A stretch of 64,000 nt of DNA from Paramicrobacterium humi (GTDB lineage: Bacteria; Actinomycetota; Actinomycetes; Actinomycetales; Microbacteriaceae), in the NCBI RefSeq assembly GCF_900105715.1, contig NZ_FNRY01000001.1:2542001-2606000 (forward strand), written 5' to 3'. Every line of letters starts with the position of its first letter. Within the stretch, counting starts at the first letter, position 1. Positions 8,171 through 17,000 of the stretch are shown in pieces. Both the position numbers and the translations under genes were made by a program. The notes beneath the pieces were generated by a model, which did no database searches, was not told the DNA's origin, and saw nothing but the letters and a program-made list of their open reading frames with translations.

Positions 8171-8800
8171 ATGACAACACGGAAGCTCGCGGTCATCGCG
8201 GCCGGCCTCAGCAACCCCTCGTCGACCCGCATGCTGGCGGACCGGCTCGCCGAAGCCACCGAGAGCAGGCTTCGCGAACGCGACATCGACGTGGACGTCC
8301 AGGTGTTCGAACTGCGCGATCTCGCGCACTCGATAACGAACAACATGCTGACCGGGTACGCCGACGACAAGCTTCAAGACGCGATCGACGCCGTCTCAGG
8401 CGCCGACGGGCTCATCGCCGTGACCCCGATCTTCAAAGCGAGCTACGCCGGGCTGTTCAAGTCGTTCATCGACGTCGTCGACAACACGGGGCTGACCGAC
8501 CTCCCCGTCGTCATCGCCGCGACGGGAGGAACGCCGCGGCACTCGCTCGCCCTTGATTTCGCGATCCGCCCGCTGTTCACCTACATGCACTCCATCGTGG
8601 TCCCGACGGGCGTCTATGCGGCGAGCGAGGACTGGGGCGCGGGCGCCGACACAGTGAAGTCCCTGCCCGACCGCATCGAACGCGCGGCAGGCGAGTTGAG
8701 CGCGCTCATGGAGAGCTCGGAGCGTTCGCAGCGGGTCACGGATCCGTTCGCTCTCGACGAGACGTACGACCAGCTTCTCGGCGGCTTCCAGGGCAACTGA
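8171..8800 (+). CDS. CE1759-family FMN reductase, partner of the preceding monooxygenase
   Basis: The 209-residue flavodoxin-fold NAD(P)H:FMN reductase starts MTTRKLAVIAAGLSNPSSTRMLADRL, whose GLSNPSSTRML turn binds the FMN phosphate. DGLIAVTPIFKASYAGLFKSFIDVVD is the second flavin-contacting block. It supplies FMNH2 to the CE1758-type monooxygenase, whose stop lies 2 nt upstream. The ATG at 8171 follows GGAGA at good spacing; an overlapping TTG at 8165 is less likely. A strong terminator 16 nt past the stop closes this two-gene unit. Confidence 0.88.
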   Translation: MTTRKLAVIAAGLSNPSSTRMLADRLAEATESRLRERDIDVDVQVFELRDLAHSITNNMLTGYADDKLQDAIDAVSGADGLIAVTPIFKASYAGLFKSFIDVVDNTGLTDLPVVIAATGGTPRHSLALDFAIRPLFTYMHSIVVPTGVYAASEDWGAGADTVKSLPDRIERAAGELSALMESSERSQRVTDPFALDETYDQLLGGFQGN

Positions 8801-8815
8801 CCGGACGCAGAGATC

Positions 8816-8851
8816 GAGCGGGGATCATCGATACGTCGATGATCCCCGCTC
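8816..8851. terminator. Perfect 16-bp hairpin terminator after the FMN reductase gene
   Basis: GAGCGGGGATCATCGA pairs perfectly with TCGATGATCCCCGCTC across a TACG tetraloop, followed by GTTGT. It sits between the CE1759-type gene and the convergent DUF5302 gene and could serve both. Confidence 0.85.
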
Positions 8852-8873
8852 GTTGTCGTGGTGGATGCCGCGG

Positions 8874-9062
8874 TCAGCCCGTCTTGCGCCGGAACTCCCG
8901 CTGCGCGTGGTCCTGACGCTGTGCGTGGTCGACGGGCGAGCTGTCGCGCAAGTGCGCCTCGCCCTCAGCGCGCTGGTTGTTCTTCTTGCGGTCGAGAGCT
9001 TCGCGGAACTTCCGCTTCACGTCTTCTGAGGCACCTTCTGGAGTCGGTTTTTCTGAGCTCAT
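8874..9062 (-). CDS. DUF5302 domain-containing small protein
   Basis: This 62-residue, highly charged protein has SEDVKRKFREALDRKKNNQRAEGEAHLRD in the middle and ends QREFRRKTG. That matches the actinobacterial DUF5302 pattern: an amphipathic KRKFREAL helix and a terminal FRRKxG. No membrane segment or signal is present and the function is unknown. The start is an ATG preceded by GGGAGGGTC. It is monocistronic and converges on the terminator at 8816-8851. Confidence 0.85.
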   Translation of the reverse strand: MSSEKPTPEGASEDVKRKFREALDRKKNNQRAEGEAHLRDSSPVDHAQRQDHAQREFRRKTG

Positions 9063-9165
9063 GACCCTCCCTGCGTCGAAACGGCTGTGTGGCCGGCCGC
9101 GGCCGTCGCGGTTGCACCAACACTAGGCGATCCCGACCAGCGTCACCAGATGAATCGCGGCCCGG

Positions 9166-9471
9166 TTACGCCTGAGGCGGCAACGGCGAGCGGCCGTGCG
9201 TCTTCACGTACCGGCGATACCACGGCCAGCGCGCGGCGGCGAGCACGACGAACGCGACGCCGAGTGCTGCGAAACCGAGCAGGAGCCACATGGCGACGCC
9301 GAATCGATCGCCTTGCGTGTGCGCGAGGGCGAACAGCAGCGCACCGAGAACGAGCATCGCCACCCCGAAGAGGAAGCTGCGTACGGGGTGGAGGGTGAAC
9401 TCGATGACGCGGGGTCGTCGGGTGGTCAGGTCGTCGAGGCTGTCGGTCGGGGAATTCTCTGCGGCAGTCAC
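9166..9471 (-). CDS. Small two-helix membrane protein of unknown function
   Basis: The protein is about 101 residues if translation starts at the GTG at 9471 (TAAENSPTDSLDDLTT), preceded by GGTGGAAAGC. An upstream ATG at 9534 would add 21 residues, but that stretch would run into the SOS box of the next gene. Two hydrophobic segments are clear, SFLFGVAMLVLGALLFALA and VAMWLLLGFAALGVAFVVLAA, followed by a basic cytoplasmic tail (RWPWYRRYVKTHGRSP). No family is recognised. Confidence 0.7.
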   Translation of the reverse strand: MTAAENSPTDSLDDLTTRRPRVIEFTLHPVRSFLFGVAMLVLGALLFALAHTQGDRFGVAMWLLLGFAALGVAFVVLAAARWPWYRRYVKTHGRSPLPPQA

Positions 9472-9535
9472 GCTTTCCACCGTAGCCCGAGGGGCTCGCT
9501 TTGTCCCATCGGCGGTTCTCGCGCCAATGAGCATC

Positions 9536-9551
9536 TCGAACAGGCGTTCGA
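9536..9551. promoter_or_regulatory. Perfect SOS box (LexA operator) before the DUF222-HNH gene
   Basis: TCGAACAGGCGTTCGA matches the actinobacterial SOS box TCGAAC-N4-GTTCGA at all 12 fixed positions, 33 nt before the start codon of the HNH gene. lexA itself is in the window at 54857-55528. Confidence 0.85.
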
Positions 9552-9584
9552 AAGAATGTCGGTGGCTCGTGGTGGACTTGCTTC

Positions 9585-10952
9585 ATGGACAACACGAATG
9601 AACGACCTGACGAGCCAGAGGACGCCGCACCGGGGCGCGCCGCCGACATGCTGTCTTTCATGATCGACGGCATCGCGTCCCAGTACGCGCTTCTCGCGAC
9701 CGTGCACGCGCGCGTGGCGAGCATGATGAACATGGCGGTTGCCGCAGCCAGCCGCAACGAGCACCTTCTCGTCCATACCGACAGCCCCGGCACGTCGGCG
9801 CAGCAGATCACAGAGCTCACGCGCCGTGCCCTCGTCGCCGAGATCGCGACGGCCGCGAGGCTCTCTGAGCGCATGGTCTCCTCGATGCTCGACGAGAGCC
9901 AATCGCTGGCAAACGAGCTGCCCGACACGCTCGGCGCGCTCCGCGACGGGGCGATTGGCTATCAGCACGCGCGGCAGCTCATCGACCAGGCGTCGACGCT
10001 CGAGCCGCACGACAGGAAGGCGTTCGAGGACGCAGCGCTGAGGGCGGCGAAATCGTCGACTCCGCCGCAGTTTCGGCAGTCGGCACGCAAGATTCGGGAG
10101 CGCATGTACCCCGAGACTCTCGAGGAGCGCCGCACGCGGGCGGAGAAGGACCGACGCGTGGAGTTCATCCCCGGCAACGACGGAATGGCCTGGCTCTCGC
10201 TGTACAGCACCGCCGCGACGACGCTCGGCATCGTCACGGCTGCCCACGAAACCGCACAGCGCCTCAAGTCGTCGGGGGATGACCGGACGCAGAGGCAGAT
10301 TGCAGCGGACGTCGTCGTCGACGCCGTCATGTCCGGTCTCGTCCCTCCCGGAGCAGAGGAGCCGACGCGGGAGGCGCCTGCCCCGCTCGCCGCGGTCCGG
10401 CCAACGGTGCACGTCACCGTACCTGTCCTCACGCTCCTCGGCCGGAGCTCGGAGCCCGCCGAGCTCGAGGGATACGGCCCGATCGATCCGAGCATGGCCC
10501 GAGAGCTCGCCGCCCACGCCCCGAGCTTTATCCGGATCCTCACCCGCGCAGAGAACGGCGCCGTCCTCTCCGTGGGCCGCGATCGCTATGCGGTGCCGGC
10601 GGACTTGAGACGCGCCGTCGAGATCCGTGACGAGATCTGCCGCTTCCCGGGGTGCAATCGCCGTGCGTCCGAGTGTGAGATCGACCACACGAAAGACTGG
10701 CAGTTCGGCGGGGAGACCAGCATCCAGAATCTCGCGAGCGTGTGCCGCCCGCACCATCGTCTCAAGCACATGACCCGCTGGAGCGTGGAGCAGGGCGAAG
10801 ACGGAGCAATGACGTGGACATCGCCGCTCGGCGGACGCTATGTCACCCGCGCGGCGATGACAGCCCGGGCGGTGCCCGTCGGAGACGGAGGGGAGCGCAC
10901 CGACGACGCCGCTGAGACTCCGGTCGAGGATGCCGGGCGGGCTCCGTTCTGA
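9585..10952 (+). CDS. DUF222 / HNH endonuclease domain protein (13E12-repeat type)
   Basis: The 455-residue protein has an N-terminal helical DUF222 region (about residues 20-330). The HNH nuclease motif starts near residue 352: CRFPGCNRRASECEIDHTKDW, then GGETSIQNLASVCRPHHRLKH, with the zinc-type cysteines and the DH of the active site intact. The family includes the mycobacterial 13E12 repeat proteins and is present in several copies in many actinobacteria, with unknown physiological role. The gene is alone on its strand and follows a perfect SOS box, so it is probably induced by DNA damage. The Shine-Dalgarno sequence is weak. Confidence 0.92.
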   Translation: MDNTNERPDEPEDAAPGRAADMLSFMIDGIASQYALLATVHARVASMMNMAVAAASRNEHLLVHTDSPGTSAQQITELTRRALVAEIATAARLSERMVSSMLDESQSLANELPDTLGALRDGAIGYQHARQLIDQASTLEPHDRKAFEDAALRAAKSSTPPQFRQSARKIRERMYPETLEERRTRAEKDRRVEFIPGNDGMAWLSLYSTAATTLGIVTAAHETAQRLKSSGDDRTQRQIAADVVVDAVMSGLVPPGAEEPTREAPAPLAAVRPTVHVTVPVLTLLGRSSEPAELEGYGPIDPSMARELAAHAPSFIRILTRAENGAVLSVGRDRYAVPADLRRAVEIRDEICRFPGCNRRASECEIDHTKDWQFGGETSIQNLASVCRPHHRLKHMTRWSVEQGEDGAMTWTSPLGGRYVTRAAMTARAVPVGDGGERTDDAAETPVEDAGRAPF

Positions 10953-11014
10953 GACCCGCGACGGATGCCGGTGAATTCACGCATTCTTCAGCGCGGATGG
11001 TTCAAGATGGAGAA

Positions 11015-11482
11015 ATGCTGCACCGGCATCCTGTCCTCTCGATCATCACGCTCGCGTACATCGTGTTCGTCGGCTTGGTCACGCTGACCCCTGCGCCATT
11101 CGACTCGAACGTGAACGGAACGATCGCACGAGTGCTGCGGCTCTTCGCCCGCCACGAGCTCACCGAGTGGATCACGTACAGCCGGCTTGAGTTCATGGCC
11201 AACATCGGCATGTTCGTCCCGATCGGACTCTTCCTCGTGCTGCTTTTCGGTCGCCGATTCTGGTGGGTGGGGATAGCGTTCGGTGTTGCGTTCACCCTGT
11301 TCATCGAGGGATTCCAAGGGGTTGTGCTCTCCGCGACGCGGTACTCGACAGTGAGCGATATCGTCGCCAACAGCGCCGGCGCCGTGCTCGGCGTCGGTCT
11401 CGGCCTGATCGTCACCGCGGGTTCTGCGCGCCGCGCGCGGGATCGCAAGGCCACCCGGGACCGGCTTCGCACCGCGGCGTGA
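11015..11482 (+). CDS. VanZ family membrane protein
   Basis: This VanZ-like protein of about 155 residues has four predicted helices: [23 protein letters not shown], then [37 protein letters not shown], and [18 protein letters not shown]. The conserved features are LTP after helix 1, the N-x-G-x-F-x-P-x-G block, IEGFQ, and the D-x-x-x-N-x-x-G block of the last helix. VanZ gives low-level teicoplanin resistance in enterococci; the wider family role is unclear. I prefer the ATG at 11015 (after GGAGA); an ATG at 10997 adds six residues. Confidence 0.85.
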   Translation: MLHRHPVLSIITLAYIVFVGLVTLTPAPFDSNVNGTIARVLRLFARHELTEWITYSRLEFMANIGMFVPIGLFLVLLFGRRFWWVGIAFGVAFTLFIEGFQGVVLSATRYSTVSDIVANSAGAVLGVGLGLIVTAGSARRARDRKATRDRLRTAA

Positions 11483-11495
11483 GTGGGCGGGGCGA

Positions 11496-11506
11496 TCTGC
11501 TAGAAT
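11496..11506 (+). promoter_or_regulatory. Extended -10 promoter of rpsO
   Basis: TCTGCTAGAAT contains an extended -10 (TGC-TAGAAT) and predicts a leader of about 80 nt before rpsO. The same 11 bases occur before pnp at 17724. Confidence 0.6.
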
Positions 11507-11595
11507 TTGTAGGTTGCCGTCCAACGGCCGCGGATAAAGAGAGCCCACACATCCTGTGCCGGGCACCGCGCAACGAGAGGAAGGGGATCGATTCT

Positions 11596-11865
11596 ATGGC
11601 ACTTGATGCAGAGACCAAGAAGGCGATCATCGAAGAGTACGCTACACACCCCGGTGACACTGGATCCCCTGAGGTTCAGATCGCCGTGATGTCGAAGCGC
11701 ATCAAAGACCTCACCGAGCACCTGAAGCAGCACAAGCACGACCACCACTCGCGTCGTGGCCTTCTGCTTCTCGTCGGTCAGCGTCGTCGCATGCTCGGCT
11801 ACCTCGCGGATGTCGACATCACCCGCTACCGTTCGCTCATCGAGCGTCTCGGACTGCGCCGATAA
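11596..11865 (+). CDS. rpsO: 30S ribosomal protein S15
   Basis: The 89-residue S15 has the full family sequence: [49 protein letters not shown] and the ending [14 protein letters not shown]15 binds the central domain of 16S rRNA early in 30S assembly. AGAGGAAGGGG lies upstream of the ATG. A terminator follows about 20 nt after the stop. In many bacteria rpsO sits next to pnp; here pnp is 6 kb downstream with accessory genes between. Confidence 0.98.
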   Translation: MALDAETKKAIIEEYATHPGDTGSPEVQIAVMSKRIKDLTEHLKQHKHDHHSRRGLLLLVGQRRRMLGYLADVDITRYRSLIERLGLRR

Positions 11866-11886
11866 GCGTTCAATCGCACTTCTTTC

Positions 11887-11918
11887 AAACGGCCGTCACC
11901 GAAAGGTGGCGGCCGTTT
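11887..11918 (+). terminator. Rho-independent terminator of rpsO
   Basis: AAACGGCCGTCACC-GAAA-GGTGGCGGCCGTTT is a 14-bp stem (one G-U pair) closed by a GAAA tetraloop. Confidence 0.85.
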
Positions 11919-11953
11919 GCCGTAGCCTGAGGATCAAAGCCGGAGGGAGACCC

Positions 11954-12139
11954 GTGAGCAGAACCCTGAAGATCGTCCTCGGTATCGTCATCTTCATCAT
12001 CGCCCTGTGGCTGGCCTGGTGGCTTGTCGGCGTTCTCTTCCACTTGGCATGGTTCATCGTCAAGGCGCTCTTCGCGGTCGTCGTCGCGCTGATCATCGCC
12101 GTGCTGTTCCTCATCGCCGTGCGTCGGCGCCGGGACTGA
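11954..12139 (+). CDS. Small hydrophobic membrane protein
   Basis: The 61-residue protein has two closely spaced hydrophobic helices and ends in the basic tail VRRRRD, consistent with a cytoplasmic C-terminus. It starts at GTG after a strong Shine-Dalgarno sequence (GGAGGGAG). Its stop overlaps the ATG of the fructosamine kinase family gene by one base, so the two are translated together. No family is recognised and no catalytic residues are visible. Confidence 0.75.
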   Translation: MSRTLKIVLGIVIFIIALWLAWWLVGVLFHLAWFIVKALFAVVVALIIAVLFLIAVRRRRD

Positions 12140-12906
12140 TGTCGTCAACGCTCGTCAAGCAGAACCCGGCGGCTCCGAAGGACTTCTTCGAGGCTGAGGC
12201 CAGTGGGCTGCGCTGGCTTTCCGCCGCCGGGGGAGCACGATGCGTTCGCGTCGTCGACGCGGGTCCCGGACGCATCGAGCTCGAGCGCATCAGCACGACC
12301 CAGCCGAGCCGCGAGGCGGCGTCGGCGTTCGGCCGCGAACTCGCGACGACCCACGACGCCGGCGCTGCGGCTTTCGGCGCCGCCCCCGACGGCTGGTCCG
12401 GTCGCCTGTACATCGGCCGACGGGAGATGCCTTCCCACACGGCTGACTCATGGGGAGAGTTCTACGCCCGGTACCGCGTGGAACCCTTCCTCGACACGGC
12501 CGTCGACGCGGGAAACCTCAGCTCTGACGAACGCGCGCTGGTCGACACCGCCTGCGGGATCATCGCCTCTGGCGCCTTCGACGACGGTGACGCCCCCGCG
12601 CGCATCCACGGCGACCTGTGGAACGGCAACGTGCTCTGGGCCGACTCGGGAGCCGTTCTCATCGATCCGGCGGCTCATGGCGGCCATCGTGAGACGGACC
12701 TCGCCATGCTGTCGCTGTTCGGGCTGCCGTACCTCGAAACGGTGCTGGCCGGCTATCAGGAGCGGCACCCGCTGCGCGACGGTTGGCGCGAGCGTGTCCC
12801 CGTGCATCAGCTGCATCCGCTCGCCGTGCATGCGGCGGGGCACGGTCGTGGGTACGGTGTCGAGCTCGCCACCGCGGCTCGCGCCGTTATCGCTCTCGCT
12901 GGGTGA
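12139..12906 (+). CDS. Fructosamine kinase family protein
   Basis: The 255-residue protein belongs to the fructosamine-3-kinase / ketosamine-3-kinase group of the kinase-like fold. The catalytic loop is RIHGDLWNGNVLW (D as base, N as metal ligand). The Mg-binding segment is VLIDPAAHGGHRETDLAML. The family phosphorylates glycated amines, which destabilises them and reverses protein glycation. The start ATG overlaps the stop of the preceding small gene (TGATG). The substrate was not determined, and related aminoglycoside-type kinases have different catalytic-loop neighbours. Confidence 0.9.
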   Translation: MSSTLVKQNPAAPKDFFEAEASGLRWLSAAGGARCVRVVDAGPGRIELERISTTQPSREAASAFGRELATTHDAGAAAFGAAPDGWSGRLYIGRREMPSHTADSWGEFYARYRVEPFLDTAVDAGNLSSDERALVDTACGIIASGAFDDGDAPARIHGDLWNGNVLWADSGAVLIDPAAHGGHRETDLAMLSLFGLPYLETVLAGYQERHPLRDGWRERVPVHQLHPLAVHAAGHGRGYGVELATAARAVIALAG

Positions 12907-12912
12907 CCGAGG

Positions 12913-14067
12913 CTACTGCTTCGTACCGTCTGCACGGACGGTCGGAACGCTCGCTGTGCGCGGCCGCTTGGCTCCCGTCGGATCCGTTCGGCTTGGTCCG
13001 GGAGGAAGCCCGTCGTGCTTGGCGAAGATCCACTTCGGCTTCGGCTCGATGAGCGGCCGGAACAGGCGTCGCACGGGAGCGGTCGAGAGCCCCACGGCGA
13101 TGAGGAACGCGACGATGAGCATTCCGATGAGCCACAGCTCGGGAAACGGCTCGTTCTTGAGGATGCCGGACTCCCTGATGGGGTAGAGAACGAAGCTGTG
13201 CAGAAGGTACACGTACATCGTCGACTGTCCGAACCCGGACATCCAGTTCTCACGTCGGGGGATGAGGACGAAGAAGGCGGCGATGAGCAGCGCTCCGAGC
13301 ACGATTATCGCGAGCCGCACGGCGCCCGCCCACCACTGGTCCTCGCCGAGTCCGTCGTAGGAGTCGTCGTAGAAGAACCAGAACCGCAGATCGATCGCGC
13401 GCCACGTGTCAAGGAACGCGGCGACGACCGCGACCCAGCCGGCGAAGACGCCGAGCGCGGCGAGACGCAGCCACCACGGCCGCCGCTCTAGCAGCCTCCA
13501 GCGTTCCACGAGACGCCAATGCTTGACCTGCCACCCGAGCACGAAGAACGGCAAGATGCCGAAGACGCGCGCGAGGGAGAAGGTGTTGTCGACGTTGTCG
13601 AGATAGCCGACGCCGACAGACAGGAAGATCGCCCAGAACAACGGCCAGCGCAGGAGCGCGAAGTAGGGCAGCACGAGCCGGAAGATCGCCAGCGCGAGCA
13701 GGAACCACAGCGTCCAGGACGGCTTTGTCGGATTGAGCTCCTGCTTGCCCTCGACGAGGTACTGCACGAAGGACCAGATCGTCTCCATGAACACATAGGG
13801 AAGAACGATGTCGGTCAGCACCCGTTTCATCTGGCGGACCGAGGGCGGACCCGATTTTGAGAAGTAGCCGCTGATCATCGCGAAGGCGGGCATGTGGAAC
13901 GCGTAGATCACGAGATAGACCGTGAGAGCGGCATCCGAGTCGCTGATCAGCCGCTGGATGGCATGCCCCATCACGACGAGGACGATGCACGCGAACCGTG
14001 CGTTGTCCCAGAACGGCACCCGCGCTTTCGGCGTCGCGACCGGGCCGGACGGCGGTGTACTCGACAT
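12913..14067 (-). CDS. Membrane acyltransferase of the acyltransferase-3 / fucose 4-O-acetylase type
   Basis: The 384-residue polytopic protein starts with PFWDNARFACIVLVVMGHAIQRL, the R/H helix-1 pattern of acyltransferase-3 enzymes. It continues with VYLVIYAFHMPAFAMISGYFSK and TLWFLLALAIFRLVLPYF, and later STMYVYLLHSFVLYPIRES. About ten membrane helices are visible, and the C-terminal 50 residues are a basic cytoplasmic tail. The family O-acetylates extracytoplasmic sugars or peptidoglycan-linked polymers. It lies on the opposite strand to rpsO and pnp, just downstream (in its own direction) of the patatin-like gene at 14095, from which 27 bases separate it. Confidence 0.87.
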   Translation of the reverse strand: MSSTPPSGPVATPKARVPFWDNARFACIVLVVMGHAIQRLISDSDAALTVYLVIYAFHMPAFAMISGYFSKSGPPSVRQMKRVLTDIVLPYVFMETIWSFVQYLVEGKQELNPTKPSWTLWFLLALAIFRLVLPYFALLRWPLFWAIFLSVGVGYLDNVDNTFSLARVFGILPFFVLGWQVKHWRLVERWRLLERRPWWLRLAALGVFAGWVAVVAAFLDTWRAIDLRFWFFYDDSYDGLGEDQWWAGAVRLAIIVLGALLIAAFFVLIPRRENWMSGFGQSTMYVYLLHSFVLYPIRESGILKNEPFPELWLIGMLIVAFLIAVGLSTAPVRRLFRPLIEPKPKWIFAKHDGLPPGPSRTDPTGAKRPRTASVPTVRADGTKQ

Positions 14068-14094
14068 GTGACCCCCTTCAGCAGCGAATCAACC

Positions 14095-17000
14095 CTAAAC
14101 CGGTCGGTCGCGTCTGCTGTCGTCCGGCAGGGCCGCGTCGTCGGGCACGCCCGGCGTCTCGGGCAGCCACCACACGATGGTTCCCCAGATGAGAATCATG
14201 ATGAGCAGCGTCGTGAGGATCGTGAGAACCGGGAAGGGAGTGCCGAGCCAGCGGGTGGCGAACCAGACCGGGATGCCGCTGCCGACGCCGGCCGCGAGAG
14301 CGATGGTGACCGGCTGGGCGAGCACGGACCGGACGCCGGTCCGTGGCGCGAGCCATCCGGCCGTGAGCAGGAGCGCGCATATTGCCGCCGCGATCGCGGT
14401 GGTCGCGGGGGCAAGCCACCGGTGGTCGAGCCCGAACGGGGCAAGAGCTGTGGGCATGACGATCACGGCAGCAAGCCACGCGGCGTAGGCGAGGGTGACG
14501 AGTATCGGGGGGATGGGCCCGGTCGGGGGAACGTCGGAGTCGAGACTGCAGTATCGGGAGCGCAGCGCGAGCACTCCGGAGGCGGCGATGAGAATCCACC
14601 ACGTCGAGGACACGCCAAGCAAAGCGGTGAACACGGTCGCCATGCACAGCGTCGCGAGTGAGACGACCCCGTATGCTCCGCCATGCAGCAGCGCCCGCGA
14701 CCGCATGTCCCGGATGCGCGGAAGCGCTTGGCGCGATGCCGGGTTCCGGGACGCATCAAGGCTTCTGACCAAATGGCTCCAGCGGCGATAGGCGTCGATG
14801 AACCCCGCTAGCAGGGCGAGGGCTATCGCACCGATGATCGCGTAGGCCGGGAGCGCTTCAAACGGCCGGAGCTCCTCGGGAGTCTGCCGCGGCACCGCCG
14901 CGACCACGGCGACGGCGAGGCCGACGACAGCGCCGAAAACGGCGGCGCGCAGCGGCACCGTGATCAGGGGGATCGCGACGGCGAACGGGCGAGCCGCTGC
15001 GATGCCGATGCGCCCCGCGAGGCCGCTCGAGCCGTCGAGCGCACGGGAGGCCACTCGGATGATGCGGGAGAGTACGCCGAGTCGGTAGCGGGGGATGAGG
15101 TTGTCGAGGGTGTCGGCGCCGAGGGCCAATCTCCGCCGAATCGAGCTCGCGTTGCTGTCGGCGTCGGGCGGTCCGGCAAGTGGCGGGTCGGCGCTCTCGG
15201 CAAGGTCCTCAAGCAGCGCCGACTGCACGGCGTCGACGGCGATCTCGAGAGGGGGCTTCCACAGTCCCGCGTTCGGGTCCAGCTGAGTTGGCGCGCCCTC
15301 GGCATGGGCCTGCCGGTCGAGGATGCGCACGAGACCCGCCGCAGCATCCAGCCGGCCCCACCACCAGTCGTTGGTGCGCCAGTCGGTGCTCAGGAAGCCG
15401 CCGAAGTTCCACAATTGGGAGCCGGCGAGTTTGTCGTCGGCTGTCAGCACGGCGACGCCGAAGAGTCGGTCGACCGTTTCCTCGTCGAGGTCGCTGGGGT
15501 GCAGCCGAAGCGCGAGTCTTGCCATCGCCTTCTCCCGGCCGCGCACGAGCGGAATGAACTCCTCGGGCCGGGCCGGCGCCTCGTCGCCCGTGATCCGGGC
15601 GAACGAGAGCGACGAGACGGGCTCCGGTATTCCGCGGGGCGCGAGGAACGGTGCGAGGTCGTGTGCTGTGAAGCGTCTGTCGTCGAGCGGGACGCCGCTG
15701 AAAGGGTTGTGGATCCATGCCCGCTCGCCTTCCGTCTCGTCGCCGGTCTCCGGTTGGCGTCGCGGGGAGATCGCGCGCAGTCGCGTGACCGCTTCGTTGA
15801 GGGCGCTCCACAGCGGCACCGTGTCGGCGGCGGCGTTCGCCTCGACCCACGCGAGAAGCGCGGCGCGTGTGCGGTCCGCGGAGTCTCGTCCGGCGTCGAG
15901 AGCGATGGCGGCGGCGAGGTCACGAGCGTCCGTCGCCTCCCCGAGGACGCGATACAGGGCGAGGCGAAGATCTGCGAGCGGCGTGCCCCGGTGCCGACGC
16001 GAGCGCTGAGGCAGCGTCTCCAGAGCCCGGACCCACGACAGGGCGCAGAGCGCGGCGTCGAGGGCGGCCTGCGGGCCGTCCGCGATGGCGGAGACGAGAG
16101 GAGACGAGAGCCCTGCCTCTGTCGCGTTCTCGTACAGCGGCAGCGCGACCTCGTCGAGCCGCTCGCGGTCCTGATCGCTCCAGCGACGCCACACCACTCG
16201 TCTCGGACTGTTCACACCGAGCTGCCACAGCCCGGGGTCGGTGACCACGCCGCTGAAGAACTGCACGTCTGCCGCAGCTCGGAAGCGCACGTACGCGAGC
16301 CGCGCCTCGGCCGCGTTGAACCGCGCCGTCGTCGTGGCGGCGTATGCGTCGCCGCGCCCGCTCTCGCGCAGCAGGTCGATGCGATAACGCTCGACCTGGG
16401 CGATCTCCTCCTCGCCGGACTCGCGAGCGCCCAGCGTCTGACGACCGGCCCGGATCGCCGTGAGCAGCTGCGACTGACGATCGTTCAGCCGACGCAGCAT
16501 GCTGAGCGGACCCTTCGCCGGACCGGCGGGGCCGTATCGCGAGGGACGGACCGAGCGCGGCGGCGGGGAAGGGGGCAGCGGGTCGAGGTACAGCAGCGCT
16601 CGAGACGAGGGAACCGACGACGCGGAACGACGGATCGCCCGGAACGCCTGATCGACCGGCACGTCATCGAGGATGCTGCCGTCGATGATGCGGAACGGAT
16701 GATTCCAATCCGCGCGGTGCCCGCTGAAGGCATACGACATGTCCACGTGCGTCGCGTCGCCCGCGACGGATTCGTCCGCTCGCTTCACCTTCGAGAACAC
16801 GAGCGCCGGTTCGAAGGCGCCCGGGAACGAGGATGTCGATCGGGCCGCGTATGAGAGGCGGGAGAGGTCGGAGCCGTCGCCCGGCGCGTCAGGAACTCGC
16901 CGACCCACTTCGCTCGCCGTGCCGTCGTCCGTGCCGATGAAATGGAAGTACCCGCGCGTGTCCTTGGCCTCCGGGTCGCTGCGCGCCGCACTGTCGATGA

